Shown: positions 54,115 to 63,348, counted from the stretch's first letter. The stretch is DNA of 64,000 bases from an uncultured Owenweeksia sp. (GCA_937146805.1 CAKZRR010000009.1:1-64000); one strand, 5' to 3'. Notes: generated by a model not told the origin, from the letters alone. Numbers and translations: made by a program.

Positions 54115-54882
54115 TCAAACCTTTCCTAGCCAACGTTTTAAAACAATGTAATAGGGGTTTAGTTGCTGAAAAATTCGATTTTTACGTTGAAAGCCTTTTA
54201 GTTTTTGGAGTAACTCGGGGTGTTGTTTTTTTTGATTTTCAAACAATTCCAAAGCATAGTTATACAGCCGTATATCATATTGCAGTATTTCAGTCAGTTC
54301 ATTTTTATATTCCGGAACATGTAGCTCTGCTCTTCCCTTGTTCTCGGTTACGTAATAATTTATTTTCCAGCCCAGCGCTTTCGTTAACATTAGTAATGAA
54401 AGATCAAACTGTTCTTGAATGCCAATAAGCTCAAAATATTTCAGCAAATTATCCTTGGCCAATTGTAACACCTCTTCTTCCTTGCCTTTCATAGTATCTA
54501 CGCCCGCAATAAAGCGTGTTTGCAGGTTATAACCATAGCTTCCTTTAGCAAAGTCGAGTACATTTTTAACGTTGGGGTCTAAAGCTTCAAACTTTTCGGG
54601 GTGCTGGTGCGTGTATTTGTAATGAGACCTAACTTGTGCCAAAGGTTCGCGTAAAAAAGTAAAATAGCGTGCGGGTCTACTTGAAAATTGGTGAAAACCA
54701 TATCTATAATGCCCCATTACCGTTTGAAGGCCTGGTATATCCTTAAAACCCTTTTTTAGACCAGCTTCATCGTACACCAAAAACAAAGATTCGGTTTTTT
54801 TATGTCGCCTTATAACCAGCCCCTGTAAACTCATACCCGCTGTTTTGGGTATGTGCATTAAATAATTAATGGGTGTGCTCAT
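54115..54882 (-). CDS. sulfotransferase family protein
   Basis: 255 aa. The PAPS 5'-phosphosulfate loop is HIPKTAG (10-16) and the 3'-phosphate site FLREPLAQVRSHYKY (about 95-109) completes the Sulfotransfer_2 pattern. Such enzymes sulfate glycans or other molecules with PAPS. No signal or membrane segment is seen, so it is probably cytoplasmic. The substrate is unknown. It stands alone between a broken gene and a lipoprotein gene, in accessory surroundings. Confidence 0.85.
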   Translation of the reverse strand: MSTPINYLMHIPKTAGMSLQGLVIRRHKKTESLFLVYDEAGLKKGFKDIPGLQTVMGHYRYGFHQFSSRPARYFTFLREPLAQVRSHYKYTHQHPEKFEALDPNVKNVLDFAKGSYGYNLQTRFIAGVDTMKGKEEEVLQLAKDNLLKYFELIGIQEQFDLSLLMLTKALGWKINYYVTENKGRAELHVPEYKNELTEILQYDIRLYNYALELFENQKKQHPELLQKLKGFQRKNRIFQQLNPYYIVLKRWLGKV

Positions 54883-55049
54883 GAATTGTTTTGATGCCTA
54901 ATAAAAAGCGAATGTACGTTTTGTGATTTGCCTTATAAAGCTGCTTTGATCGTCTCTGCTAAAATACTGTTAATGCCGGCTTACATTCCGCGAAAGCGGC
55001 AATAAAAAAAGAGCAAAAAAGTTTATAGCTTTAACGTTTAAACAAAACC

Positions 55050-55505
55050 ATGAAAAAAGCAGCCGTACTGTTAACCGCTATGACCATTGCCTTAGGCGCT
55101 TGCAGCAGAGTTAAAGAAAAAACCAAAAGCACCATTAACAAAGGAGGTGAAACGATAGGGAAATCGGCCACCGAATTTATTGAAGGCGTAAGCGAAGGGG
55201 TAGACAAAACCTTGGAATGCACGATTAGCTTGAGCAAGGAATTGCAAAACGTGGGATTACAAACGGGTACTTTTACTTTGCACAGTGATGCGGCTACGGG
55301 CAATAAAAACAAACTAACTTTATACCTTATTTTTAAAAATGACACAGACCGTATTCTTCGAATTATTGCCTTAAATAAAAGCGGGTTGGAAGTAGGAAGA
55401 AGCACTTTAACTGTAAAGGGAAAAGCTGGTGAGGCGGGGTATTTCGACTTTACCTTTGATGAACGAACAAATATTGAACACCGCTCTACACTGCAAGTTT
55501 TGTAA
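55050..55505 (+). CDS. hypothetical lipoprotein
   Basis: 151 aa. Lipoprotein signal MKKAAVLLTAMTIALGACSR (Cys18). An amphipathic, Lys- and Glu-rich stretch (RVKEKTKSTINKGGETIGKSATEFIEGVSEG, about 20-50) is followed by a beta-rich part (KNKLTLYLIFKNDTDRILRIIAL) that reads like an immunoglobulin-like fold. Not recognised. It precedes the copper-type cluster by 82 nt but is probably separate. Confidence 0.7.
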   Translation: MKKAAVLLTAMTIALGACSRVKEKTKSTINKGGETIGKSATEFIEGVSEGVDKTLECTISLSKELQNVGLQTGTFTLHSDAATGNKNKLTLYLIFKNDTDRILRIIALNKSGLEVGRSTLTVKGKAGEAGYFDFTFDERTNIEHRSTLQVL

Positions 55506-55557
55506 AGATTAACAAACCAATTTGCCCTATAATTATCCCTAAATCAAATCTATTTTT

Positions 55558-55585
55558 TTGGTTTGATTTTTGAGATGTATCTTTG
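55558..55585 (+). promoter_or_regulatory. promoter of the HYC_CC_PP/HMA/TonB-receptor cluster
   Basis: TTG at 55558-55560 and TATCTTTG at 55578-55585, spacer 17 nt: full consensus. The -7 box ends 3 nt before the first ATG (55588), so transcription would start at or near the start codon. This suggests a leaderless or almost leaderless mRNA. Confidence 0.6.
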
Positions 55586-55587
55586 TC

Positions 55588-56013
55588 ATGATGAAATTAC
55601 TGCGCCCATTTTTTTCCATTCTTATAGCCGCCCTTCTTTTGGTGGCCAGCACAGGGTTTTCGGTATCAAAACATTATTGCAAAGGGAATTTAGCCAGCAG
55701 CCAAATTGTATTTAAAGAAACTACTTGCTGCAAATCTAGTTCTGGTTGCCATGTAAAACACGATATACAAGAGGAGGACACTGGCTGTTGCCAATTGGAA
55801 ACCGATTATGTATTAGGAATTGACGTTCTTAATTTCTTCAATAACGATTTAGGCTATGAGTCAAGTTTAGCTGCTGCATCCTATTTTTTAGCAAATACCT
55901 TTGAGCTTAAACAAGCTGTATCAAAAGGCTTTACAGCTCTTTCACCTCCACCCTTACTTTATCATTTACTAGGTAAAACTCGATTAAATTTTATACAGCG
56001 TTATCTCATTTGA
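55588..56013 (+). CDS. HYC_CC_PP family protein
   Basis: 141 aa from ATG 55588 (another ATG follows at 55591). Signal/anchor (LLRPFFSILIAALLLVASTGFSVS), then the three motifs that name the family: HYCKG (33-37), CC pairs (TTCCKS and GCCQ) and SPPPLLYH near the end. The Cys/His-rich middle probably binds metal, most likely copper. It heads a cluster with an HMA-domain protein and a TonB receptor, the usual family setting in Bacteroidota. Confidence 0.85.
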   Translation: MMKLLRPFFSILIAALLLVASTGFSVSKHYCKGNLASSQIVFKETTCCKSSSGCHVKHDIQEEDTGCCQLETDYVLGIDVLNFFNNDLGYESSLAAASYFLANTFELKQAVSKGFTALSPPPLLYHLLGKTRLNFIQRYLI

Positions 56014-56083
56014 TTATCATCATTTTACTTTAAAATACTTTTTTTGCCCCCAAGGGCGAGCCTTAATAATCTTAAAAATATAA

Positions 56084-56479
56084 ATGATGAAAACGATAAT
56101 AAAATTAACCCTTAGCCTTTGTTTCCTTTCCTTTGGGTGGAATGTATCGGCTCAAAGCGAAACTGGTACTACTAAACTTCCTACCTCCGTTAAAAAAGAT
56201 ACTGTTTTAACGGTAAATGGTATATGTAGCATGTGCCAGCGCACGATAGAAAAAGCGGCTTTAACGGACGGTGTGTTTTTAGCCCAATGGGATGTTGAAA
56301 CCAAAGCGCTGCAATTAAGTTACGACCCAGCTATCATTACGCTTGCTACTATTAACAAGCGTATAAACAAAGTGGGTTACGATACCGAAATTAGCGCTGC
56401 CACTGATGAAGAGTACAACACGGTACATGGCTGCTGCAGATACCGCGACCCCGAAGTGGTAAACCAACACAAGGACTAA
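56084..56479 (+). CDS. periplasmic heavy-metal-associated (HMA) domain protein
   Basis: 131 aa. Signal peptide (MMKTIIKLTLSLCFLSFGWNVSAQ), then an HMA fold with the metal-binding pair C48-x-x-C51 (NGICSMC) and LQLSYDPAIITLATINKRINKVGYDTE. A C-terminal HGCC (after the domain) adds further Cys/His ligands. It probably shuttles Cu+ or a similar soft metal in the periplasm for the TonB receptor or the HYC protein. Spacing: 70 nt after the first gene and 12 nt before the receptor. Confidence 0.9.
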   Translation: MMKTIIKLTLSLCFLSFGWNVSAQSETGTTKLPTSVKKDTVLTVNGICSMCQRTIEKAALTDGVFLAQWDVETKALQLSYDPAIITLATINKRINKVGYDTEISAATDEEYNTVHGCCRYRDPEVVNQHKD

Positions 56480-56491
56480 ATCGCGCCTATC

Positions 56492-58756
56492 ATGAAATTT
56501 TTTATAGCAAAACTATTAGTGGTTTTGCTGCCTTTGGGTGCCCTAGCCCAAATAAGCGGAACCGTTGTAGAAATTAAAGACGGCCAAAAAATACCTCTTC
56601 TTGGAGCAAATGTGTACTGGGAAGGCACCGATATTGGCGTAACTACCAATTCGGAAGGATTTTACACTATCAATACCAGCGAAACTTCTAAAACCCTAGC
56701 GGCTTCTTTTATTGGTTATCACACCCAAAAAAAGATTATTATTTCCCGCCAAGGAACCACCGATTTTACGCTAAGCCCAGCCAGCGATGAACTGGGTACG
56801 GTAGAGGTGCACGGAAAATCGCATGCGACCACGGTAGATTTAAAAAAGGCGGAGCTGAACTATAAAATAAACAGCAAAGAGCTGCGCAAGGCACCGTGTT
56901 GTAATTTAGCCGAAAGCTTTGAAACCAACGCCAGCGTAGATGCCTCTTTTACAGATGCTGTTACGGGGCAAAAGCAAATTGAAATGTTGGGCTTAAGCGG
57001 TAAATATGCCTTAATTCAACGGGAGAACATTCCATTTGCGCGAGGTTTAAATGCCAACACAGGCTTAAGTTTTATACCGGGTCCCTTTGTTGAATCCATT
57101 CAACTTACCAAAGGGCTTAGCTCTGTAACCAATGGTTTTGAGAGCATTACCGGGCAAATCAATGTGGAGTTTTACAAACCGCAAAACATGCCCAAGCTTT
57201 ACCTAAATGCCTACAGCAATATAGGTGGCCGCATGGAGCTAAATGCTTTAAGTGGGTTTAAGGTAAACGACAAATGGTCTTCGGCAGTGCTGGCACATGC
57301 CAGCCAAACCGCTCGGGTAAATGATGTAAATAACGATGGATTTACTGATATACCTACCGGTAACCAGCTCAACTTTATTAACCGTTGGCAATATCAAGGC
57401 ACTAATGGCTGGGAAAGTCAAATGGGAATTTTGGCCATTGGCAGCGAAAAAAAAGGAGGGCAAGTTGAATATGTAAAGAATGGAAACCCTAGCGACACCT
57501 TATGGGGTTATAACAGTAGAGGCACTAGGTTTGAAGCCTACGCCAAGCTGGGACATGCTTTTAAAATAAAGGAAAACAAGAAGGGTAACAAACCAGAAAA
57601 AAGCATTGGTTTTATACTAAATTACTCTTTTCAAGATAAGGATGCTACTTACGGAAAGCGGCAATTGCAAGGTGAGCAAAACAGCCTCTATTTTAATGCG
57701 ATTTTTCAGAATGACTGGAACAAAAAAAACACCGTTAAAATAGGCGCTTCTTTTCAAATGGATAAGGTATCCGAAAATTTGGAAAACCAAAGCTTAGCTA
57801 GCCCCTTGTATCTTTTAAAAAGAACAGAATCAACACCTGGAGCGTTTGTAGAATATACCAATAGAAGCTTAGAAAAGCTGCTTTTGGTGGCTGGCACACG
57901 GGTAGATTATAACGGTTACTTTGAAGAGTTTTTTATTACACCAAGGTTCAATCTAAAGTACACCGCTTCGGAGAAAACCACCTTACGACTGGGAGGTGGC
58001 CGCGGGCAACGTACACCATTCATAATCAACGAAAATCAAAATATTTTGGCTTCTTCGCGCCAAGTAAACTTTTCGCTTTACGATGGACTGGCAGCCGAAG
58101 TAGCTTGGAATGTTGGCGCAAGTATTTCGCAAAACGTTTTAGTAAAAGACAAAACGCTAAAGCTAAATGCCGATGCTTTTTACACCTACTTTACCAATCA
58201 ACTGGTAGCTGATTTAGATTTTGATAGTCGTCAAGCCTATTTGATTAATAGCGAAGGCAGCAGGTCTTTTAGCTTCTTGGCGCAAGCCGATTACGAATTG
58301 GTGAAAAGCTTAGACGTTCGATTGGCCTATAAGTATTTAAATTCTCAATCCGAATTTATTGGTGGACTGGAGACCGCTTTGCTCATTCCAACGCATAGGG
58401 CTTTTGCCAACTTAGGTTACGAGAATGAGAAGGGCTGGAAATTTGATTTGACTCTGAATTGGTTTGGCGAAAAAAGGCTGGCCAATACTGAAAGTAGCCC
58501 AGTAGAATTTCAACAAGAAAGCCACTCAGATGACTTTTTCACCCTTAATGCACAAGTTAATAAGAGCTTTAAAAAGGGCTTAGAAGTATTTATTGGCGTA
58601 GATAATCTATTAGACTATCGTCAAAAAAATCCCATCGTAAATGCTAATAATCCCAACGACCCTTATTTTGACAGCCAATTTACGTGGGCTCCTATTTTTG
58701 GTAGAAACATATACGCAGGCCTGTATTACAGCTTAGATAAAAAGAAGAAAAAGTAA
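56492..58756 (+). CDS. TonB-dependent receptor, copper-type candidate
   Basis: 754 aa. Signal peptide (MKFFIAKLLVVLLPLGALAQ), a carboxypeptidase-like regulatory domain (about 21-105, ISGTVVEIKDGQKIPLLGANVYWEGTDIGVTTNSEGFYTI), then plug and barrel ending in AGLYYSLDK. The plug holds a Cys pair, C136-C137 (APCCNLAESFETN), that could take metal from the HMA protein. It should move a substrate across the outer membrane with TonB energy. The copper link rests on the neighbouring Cys-rich proteins. Confidence 0.9.
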   Translation: MKFFIAKLLVVLLPLGALAQISGTVVEIKDGQKIPLLGANVYWEGTDIGVTTNSEGFYTINTSETSKTLAASFIGYHTQKKIIISRQGTTDFTLSPASDELGTVEVHGKSHATTVDLKKAELNYKINSKELRKAPCCNLAESFETNASVDASFTDAVTGQKQIEMLGLSGKYALIQRENIPFARGLNANTGLSFIPGPFVESIQLTKGLSSVTNGFESITGQINVEFYKPQNMPKLYLNAYSNIGGRMELNALSGFKVNDKWSSAVLAHASQTARVNDVNNDGFTDIPTGNQLNFINRWQYQGTNGWESQMGILAIGSEKKGGQVEYVKNGNPSDTLWGYNSRGTRFEAYAKLGHAFKIKENKKGNKPEKSIGFILNYSFQDKDATYGKRQLQGEQNSLYFNAIFQNDWNKKNTVKIGASFQMDKVSENLENQSLASPLYLLKRTESTPGAFVEYTNRSLEKLLLVAGTRVDYNGYFEEFFITPRFNLKYTASEKTTLRLGGGRGQRTPFIINENQNILASSRQVNFSLYDGLAAEVAWNVGASISQNVLVKDKTLKLNADAFYTYFTNQLVADLDFDSRQAYLINSEGSRSFSFLAQADYELVKSLDVRLAYKYLNSQSEFIGGLETALLIPTHRAFANLGYENEKGWKFDLTLNWFGEKRLANTESSPVEFQQESHSDDFFTLNAQVNKSFKKGLEVFIGVDNLLDYRQKNPIVNANNPNDPYFDSQFTWAPIFGRNIYAGLYYSLDKKKKK

Positions 58757-58763
58757 ACTTCCT

Positions 58764-58804
58764 AAAGTCCGCTAAGCCCAATGTATAAGGGCTTGGCGGC
58801 TTTA
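58764..58804. terminator. terminator between TonB receptor and NA37 genes
   Basis: Interrupted stem of about 15 pairs (AAAGTCCGCTAAGCCC with GGGCTTGGCGGCTTT), between the convergent genes ending at 58756 and 58802, with a T-run on the plus strand. Confidence 0.65.
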
Positions 58805-59839
58805 ATTTTCCTCATCAAAATAAAGCTTGTAATATTTCCTTCCGCTTTCATCTACCCCTTTTTCAATCATCTCTTTGTTACCGTGTATATACACCGAAAA
58901 GTTTTTATCCAGCTTTAACACACTTTTAAAAACGCGCTGCTTTTGCTTCACCGCCTGTTGCGAAATATCAAATCCTTCCTCAAAGTTAAAGTCGTTGCTA
59001 TCACGTTCTAGTGTGTAGCTTCTAAACCTATCAGCCACCGCCTTATCTTCAAAAACTTCTACGGCAAATTCCTCTTGATCAAAGGAATCATTCTCTTTGA
59101 AAAAACTGGCCGATTTATTCAATAAATCCATTTGCTCCGTTTTATCCAACAAGCTATCCGAGTCTAAATCGTTTAGAATAAAATCTTTGGTAAGCGATAT
59201 AATCTCGGTGGTTTTAGAAAATTGTGTGCTTCGAGGTTTTATCTTCAAAAAGTCTTCAAACCAAAATTTGGCTTCCTCTCCTTTATTCAAATTATCTACG
59301 GCCAGTACTTGGTAGCCATCTTCTTTAGCTTGGTTAAAAATTAAGCAGGCCTTATCCACCTTCGTGGGACTAATACCCTGAAAACTATGAATATCTATAA
59401 TCGAATCATCCTCTTGGGTAAATAGAAAAGGCTCTTTTTTTTCCGATTTAAAAATACCAATCGCATCTGCGGAAAAATCATCGCAATGCAATTTTTTAAA
59501 ATACATTACAATCAGCTCTCCTGATTTTATTTGCGGATGTTGAGAGCAATCAAATAGCAGTTTTGCTATATCCTGCGAAGGCTTTAAAAAATCATCCTGA
59601 TTGCTAAAAATCCTCTCCGCCATTTTAAACATGTTATTCATCTCCAAATCGGCCACGTGCGTAAATTGGTAAAAATCGGGTGCTTTAAACCCTCCACTTA
59701 CATAGCGCCATAAAATCTGCAAAGTAGGTTCGTCAAAGCTCGATAGCTCCGTACTCAGCTTAAGCTCATCGTCCTTTAATTTATTTCCAACAAAGTGTAC
59801 TGCAGCCGAGTTAATGGCCAAATGCGTGTTATTAAACAT
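58802..59839 (-). CDS. nucleoid-associated protein, NA37/NdpA (YejK) family
   Basis: 345 aa. The opening (INSAAVHFVGNKLKDDELKLSTE), YQFTHVADLEMNNMF and SGELIVMYFKKL fit the NA37 family, whose E. coli member YejK binds the nucleoid. No signal peptide. It is a cytoplasmic, probably DNA-associated protein of unclear role; other members turn up in mobile-element or defence contexts. It is monocistronic. Confidence 0.85.
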   Translation of the reverse strand: MFNNTHLAINSAAVHFVGNKLKDDELKLSTELSSFDEPTLQILWRYVSGGFKAPDFYQFTHVADLEMNNMFKMAERIFSNQDDFLKPSQDIAKLLFDCSQHPQIKSGELIVMYFKKLHCDDFSADAIGIFKSEKKEPFLFTQEDDSIIDIHSFQGISPTKVDKACLIFNQAKEDGYQVLAVDNLNKGEEAKFWFEDFLKIKPRSTQFSKTTEIISLTKDFILNDLDSDSLLDKTEQMDLLNKSASFFKENDSFDQEEFAVEVFEDKAVADRFRSYTLERDSNDFNFEEGFDISQQAVKQKQRVFKSVLKLDKNFSVYIHGNKEMIEKGVDESGRKYYKLYFDEEN

Positions 59840-59980
59840 AGCTGATATTTGGATAAAGTTAGCGCTACGGCAAATATCAATAATAGCAGCTTTACCCAGT
59901 CATCCTGCTTAATATTATTTCTACCAGTAAGAAAACCGCTAAAAAATACATCTTTGTAAAGTTCATTCAAATCAGAAAAC

Positions 59981-59988
59981 TAAATTTG
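59981..59988 (+). promoter_or_regulatory. candidate -7 element for the DUF5686 gene
   Basis: TAAATTTG, 28 nt before the TTG start at 60017. The TTG at 59954-59956 is 24 nt upstream, slightly long for a -33 box. Confidence 0.5.
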
Positions 59989-60016
59989 TGCCGTTTTCAC
60001 ATAGAATGAACAAATT

Positions 60017-62452
60017 TTGAATATCATCTACTCGTCTAAAACTCTGGCCTTAAGCCTATTTTTACTAATTACATCTGCGTTATCTGCTCAACGAGTAACC
60101 GGAAAAGTTATAGATATAGACACTGGTGAAGAGCTACCCTTTGTTAGCATTGTATATAACAAAACGCTCTCGTTAGGTACCACCACCGATTTAAGCGGAA
60201 CCTTTAGCATCCCTGACAAAAGGCAGATAGTAAGGCTTTCTATTAGTTGCATTGGTTATCAATCGCAAAACATCAGTAAAGCCGATATTCCCTATACGGG
60301 TGAATTTGTTGTGAAGCTTAAATCTTTAAATACACAGTTAGAGGAAGCTGTTGTAACGCCAGGCGAAAACCCTGCTTTAGAACTGGTACGAAAAGCCATT
60401 AAAAATTCGGAGTTAAACGATCCACGAAAGTTTAAATCATACACTTACAAGGCCTACAGTAAAAACATACTTACCCGAAACATAGACTCTTTAGTAACTG
60501 CTAGCAAACAGCTACAGCTAATGAGCTCGGATACGCTTACTCCTTCGGTAGATAAATATTTATTGATGTCTGAAGCTGTTTCGCATGTAAATTTTTTGGA
60601 GCCAGACCATTACAAAGAAGAGATTATTGGCACCAAGATAAGCGGTTTTAAAAATGCTATTTATGCGGTGGGATCAGATAACATTCAGCATTTTGGACTT
60701 TACGAAGATGTGGTGCAGGTGCTTACCGAGTACTATCTTACCCCCTTGGCAAAAACAGCCGATAAAAAATATTTTTACGTTTTACAAGACACCATTGTTA
60801 AAGGTACAGACTCTACCTTTATCATGTATTTTCAGCCTAAAATAGGCTCTAATTTTGAAGGACTTAAAGGAGAAATACACATTAACTCAAACCAATGGGC
60901 TTTGGAGTATGTTTTTGCCGAACCCAATTACAAGGGCACCGTTGATTTTGCTATTGAGCAAGAATACCAATTGCTTGAAAGTGGTGATTGGTTTCCCAAA
61001 ACATTGGGTATGCTTTTGCAAATGGAGCGCCTGCCGCTTTTTAAAGACCCCGGGTTTTTGCATAGCATGGTGTATGTGGATAGCGTAAACTTAGAACCGG
61101 GTTTGGTGCTAAAGGATTTTGATCATGTAAAACGGGAGCTTACAGAAGAAGCTTCGGTGGTAAGTAAAGATTTTTGGGATAAAAACCGACAGGCAGAACT
61201 CAACGTACGAGAGCTTAAAACTTACAGCCACATGGATAGTATTGGTAAGCGCTATAAGTTTGATTTTGCCATGAAAGCCTCACGTAATATTTACCATGGC
61301 TTTTTTACGATAGATCCCATTGAGTTTAAGGTAAATCAATTTTTGCGCTATAGCGGACATGAAGGTGTACGACTAGGTTTAGGCGCTTATACCAGCCCTA
61401 AGTTTTCGGATAAATGGCGTTTTGGCGGTTATTATGGTTATGGTTTTAGAGATGAAACGGGCAAATACGGAGGTACGCTGGAATACCTTTTCAATAGGAA
61501 GAAGGACCACAAGCTTACCTTTACGTACAAAAATGATGTAATGCAGCCCGGTAAAATTAACCTTCAGTACTTTTACAATACTGGTTATTGGACACCCGTA
61601 TTTATTGAGCACATGGATTTTATTGAGGAATATGCCTTGACCTATAAAACACGTCTCAGCAATTTTATGGTACTACAAGTAAAGCTACGTGACAGACTTA
61701 TTAAGGCCAACAACGACTATACTTTTTATAATGATACGGAGCCTGATGCTATTGAGCAAGATCGCTTTAAGTTCACCGAGTTAAATCTAAACTGGCGTTG
61801 GGCACATAAAGAAAAAATCACCTCCAACTTTGGGCAACAAATATCCATGGGTAGCGATTATCCAGTACTTATCGCAGATTTCACTCATGGGTTTCAAGAT
61901 ATCTTAGATAGTGATTTTGAATACAACAAGGTAGAATTTGGAGTTTGGTTTGAACGCTATTTACGCAACTTCGGAAAGATGGATGTACGATTAGAAGCAG
62001 GCTATGTAGACAGGGCCATCCCCATACAATTACTTTTTAGTAATAGAAGTAGTTACAGCTCAGGCGTTACATTTGTGAGCAGTAGCTCCTTTCAAACCAT
62101 GCACTTTAATGAATTTTTAAGTGATCGCTACGCCACCTTTTACTTCAATCACAACTTTGGGCCTTTATTGTTTCGTTTGCCACGATTTAGCCCCGAATTT
62201 AGTCTGTACCATGCCATGAGTTATGGCACAATGACCAATGACACTTACCACCATCAGCAAGAGTACAAAACCTTAGAAAACGGCTTTTTTGAATCTGGCA
62301 TTGTAATCGATAACATATTTCATATCAGCCTACTAAAAGCAGGATACATAGGCTTTGGCGCAGGTGTATTTCACAGATACGGACCCAATTCAAGACCCAA
62401 TTCACATGAAAATTGGGCATTAAAATATTCCGTGATTTACACCATCAACTAA
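60017..62452 (+). CDS. DUF5686 outer-membrane protein with carboxypeptidase-like regulatory domain
   Basis: 811 aa. Signal peptide (SLFLLITSALSAQ), a regulatory domain (about 26-110, RVTGKVIDIDTGEELPFVSIVYNKTLSLGTTTDLSGTFSI), a linker region with ALELVRKAIKNSELNDPRKFKSYTYKAYSKN (about 122-150), and a long barrel-like C-terminal region. This is the DUF5686 layout of Bacteroidota outer-membrane proteins. Start TTG at 60017, because an in-frame ATG would lose the signal peptide. Function unknown; possibly transport or surface assembly. Confidence 0.85.
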   Translation: MNIIYSSKTLALSLFLLITSALSAQRVTGKVIDIDTGEELPFVSIVYNKTLSLGTTTDLSGTFSIPDKRQIVRLSISCIGYQSQNISKADIPYTGEFVVKLKSLNTQLEEAVVTPGENPALELVRKAIKNSELNDPRKFKSYTYKAYSKNILTRNIDSLVTASKQLQLMSSDTLTPSVDKYLLMSEAVSHVNFLEPDHYKEEIIGTKISGFKNAIYAVGSDNIQHFGLYEDVVQVLTEYYLTPLAKTADKKYFYVLQDTIVKGTDSTFIMYFQPKIGSNFEGLKGEIHINSNQWALEYVFAEPNYKGTVDFAIEQEYQLLESGDWFPKTLGMLLQMERLPLFKDPGFLHSMVYVDSVNLEPGLVLKDFDHVKRELTEEASVVSKDFWDKNRQAELNVRELKTYSHMDSIGKRYKFDFAMKASRNIYHGFFTIDPIEFKVNQFLRYSGHEGVRLGLGAYTSPKFSDKWRFGGYYGYGFRDETGKYGGTLEYLFNRKKDHKLTFTYKNDVMQPGKINLQYFYNTGYWTPVFIEHMDFIEEYALTYKTRLSNFMVLQVKLRDRLIKANNDYTFYNDTEPDAIEQDRFKFTELNLNWRWAHKEKITSNFGQQISMGSDYPVLIADFTHGFQDILDSDFEYNKVEFGVWFERYLRNFGKMDVRLEAGYVDRAIPIQLLFSNRSSYSSGVTFVSSSSFQTMHFNEFLSDRYATFYFNHNFGPLLFRLPRFSPEFSLYHAMSYGTMTNDTYHHQQEYKTLENGFFESGIVIDNIFHISLLKAGYIGFGAGVFHRYGPNSRPNSHENWALKYSVIYTIN

Positions 62453-62549
62453 AACCGTATCATCAGCGCTAAGCAAAGACTGCTTGTATTTTAGCTTGTG
62501 ACACACCGTTATCGGCATTCTATAAATGCCTTTAAAACCAGCATAAAAC

Positions 62550-62579
62550 TTGGTAGTTTCACTTTTGGTCTTATTTTTG
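62550..62579 (+). promoter_or_regulatory. promoter of the small lipoprotein gene
   Basis: TTG at 62550-62552 and TATTTTTG at 62572-62579, spacer 19 nt: full consensus, 26 nt before the ATG. Confidence 0.75.
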
Positions 62580-62605
62580 AAAACAACTAGGCTAAACACA
62601 AACCC

Positions 62606-63040
62606 ATGAAAAAATTATTTCTACTACCGCTACTCTTAATTTTTGCCGCTTGCGAAAGCGATGAAAAAATTCCTTTGACCAATCGTTATTTTAAACTTGC
62701 CGAAATTGTAGCCTTACCCGCTTTGCAATATGACAACGATGGTAGCCCTCCTGATTTATATGTAGAGATAAAAAGACGCTCTGCCAGTTTTTGGGAGTTT
62801 TATACAGATGTAGAAATTAATGCTGGCTTGCCAACGTATCTCGTTTTTCCGGCTGAGATATTAGCTACGGATGAGATGTATGAAATTAGAATTATGGATG
62901 AAGATCCTAACGAGCCGGCAGACTATGAAGTTTTTTACTGGCAGTTTCATGCCATAGATGATGGCTACGATGGAGGTATTGATTTTGAAGACCCTCTTAC
63001 TGGAAACTTAGTGATGGTACTCAACTACAACGAAAAGTAG
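62606..63040 (+). CDS. hypothetical lipoprotein
   Basis: 144 aa. Lipoprotein signal MKKLFLLPLLLIFAACESDEK (Cys16). The mature part is acidic and beta-rich, ending DFEDPLTGNLVMVLNYNEK, and contains the repeated EYEIRIMDED-like strands (MYEIRIMDEDPNEPADY). Not recognised. It is monocistronic with its own promoter and converges with a rhodanese gene, only 2 nt apart. Confidence 0.7.
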   Translation: MKKLFLLPLLLIFAACESDEKIPLTNRYFKLAEIVALPALQYDNDGSPPDLYVEIKRRSASFWEFYTDVEINAGLPTYLVFPAEILATDEMYEIRIMDEDPNEPADYEVFYWQFHAIDDGYDGGIDFEDPLTGNLVMVLNYNEK

Positions 63041-63042
63041 CC

Positions 63043-63348
63043 TTACATCCAAGCATTATCAACACTGCGCCATCCTCCGCCATTAATGCCATCAATCCCC
63101 GCATTTTTGGCCACTGCAGTGGCTTTAGCACTCCGTACGCCCGATGCACAGCAAAACACCACTGGTTTGTTTAACTTACTGATTTCATCCATGCGCTGGG
63201 TTAATTGATTTAAAGGAATATTAACAGCTCCAGCTACGTAACCTCCGGCAAACTCACCACTGCTACGCACATCTACTATGACTGCTCCTTTGGCTTTATA
63301 CTCTTTTATTTTAGCCGATTTATTCGAAAAAATAGAAAATAATCCCAT
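63043..63348 (-). CDS. single-domain rhodanese-like protein
   Basis: 101 aa. The catalytic loop CCASGVRS has Cys67 followed four residues later by Arg72 (CxxxxR). The strands before it (AVIVDVRSSGEFAGGYVAGAVNIPLNQL) are typical rhodanese. Rhodaneses carry a sulfane sulfur from a donor to an acceptor. It is 17 nt downstream of a TauE/SafE transporter on the same strand, suggesting sulfite/thiosulfate handling. Confidence 0.9.
   Translation of the reverse strand: MGLFSIFSNKSAKIKEYKAKGAVIVDVRSSGEFAGGYVAGAVNIPLNQLTQRMDEISKLNKPVVFCCASGVRSAKATAVAKNAGIDGINGGGWRSVDNAWM

Noticed and set aside
54970-55010. GNRA-like hairpin (CCGCGAAAGCGG) before the lipoprotein gene at 55050
   Set aside because: Only a 4-bp stem and followed by an A-run on the plus strand; too weak to call a terminator or attachment site.
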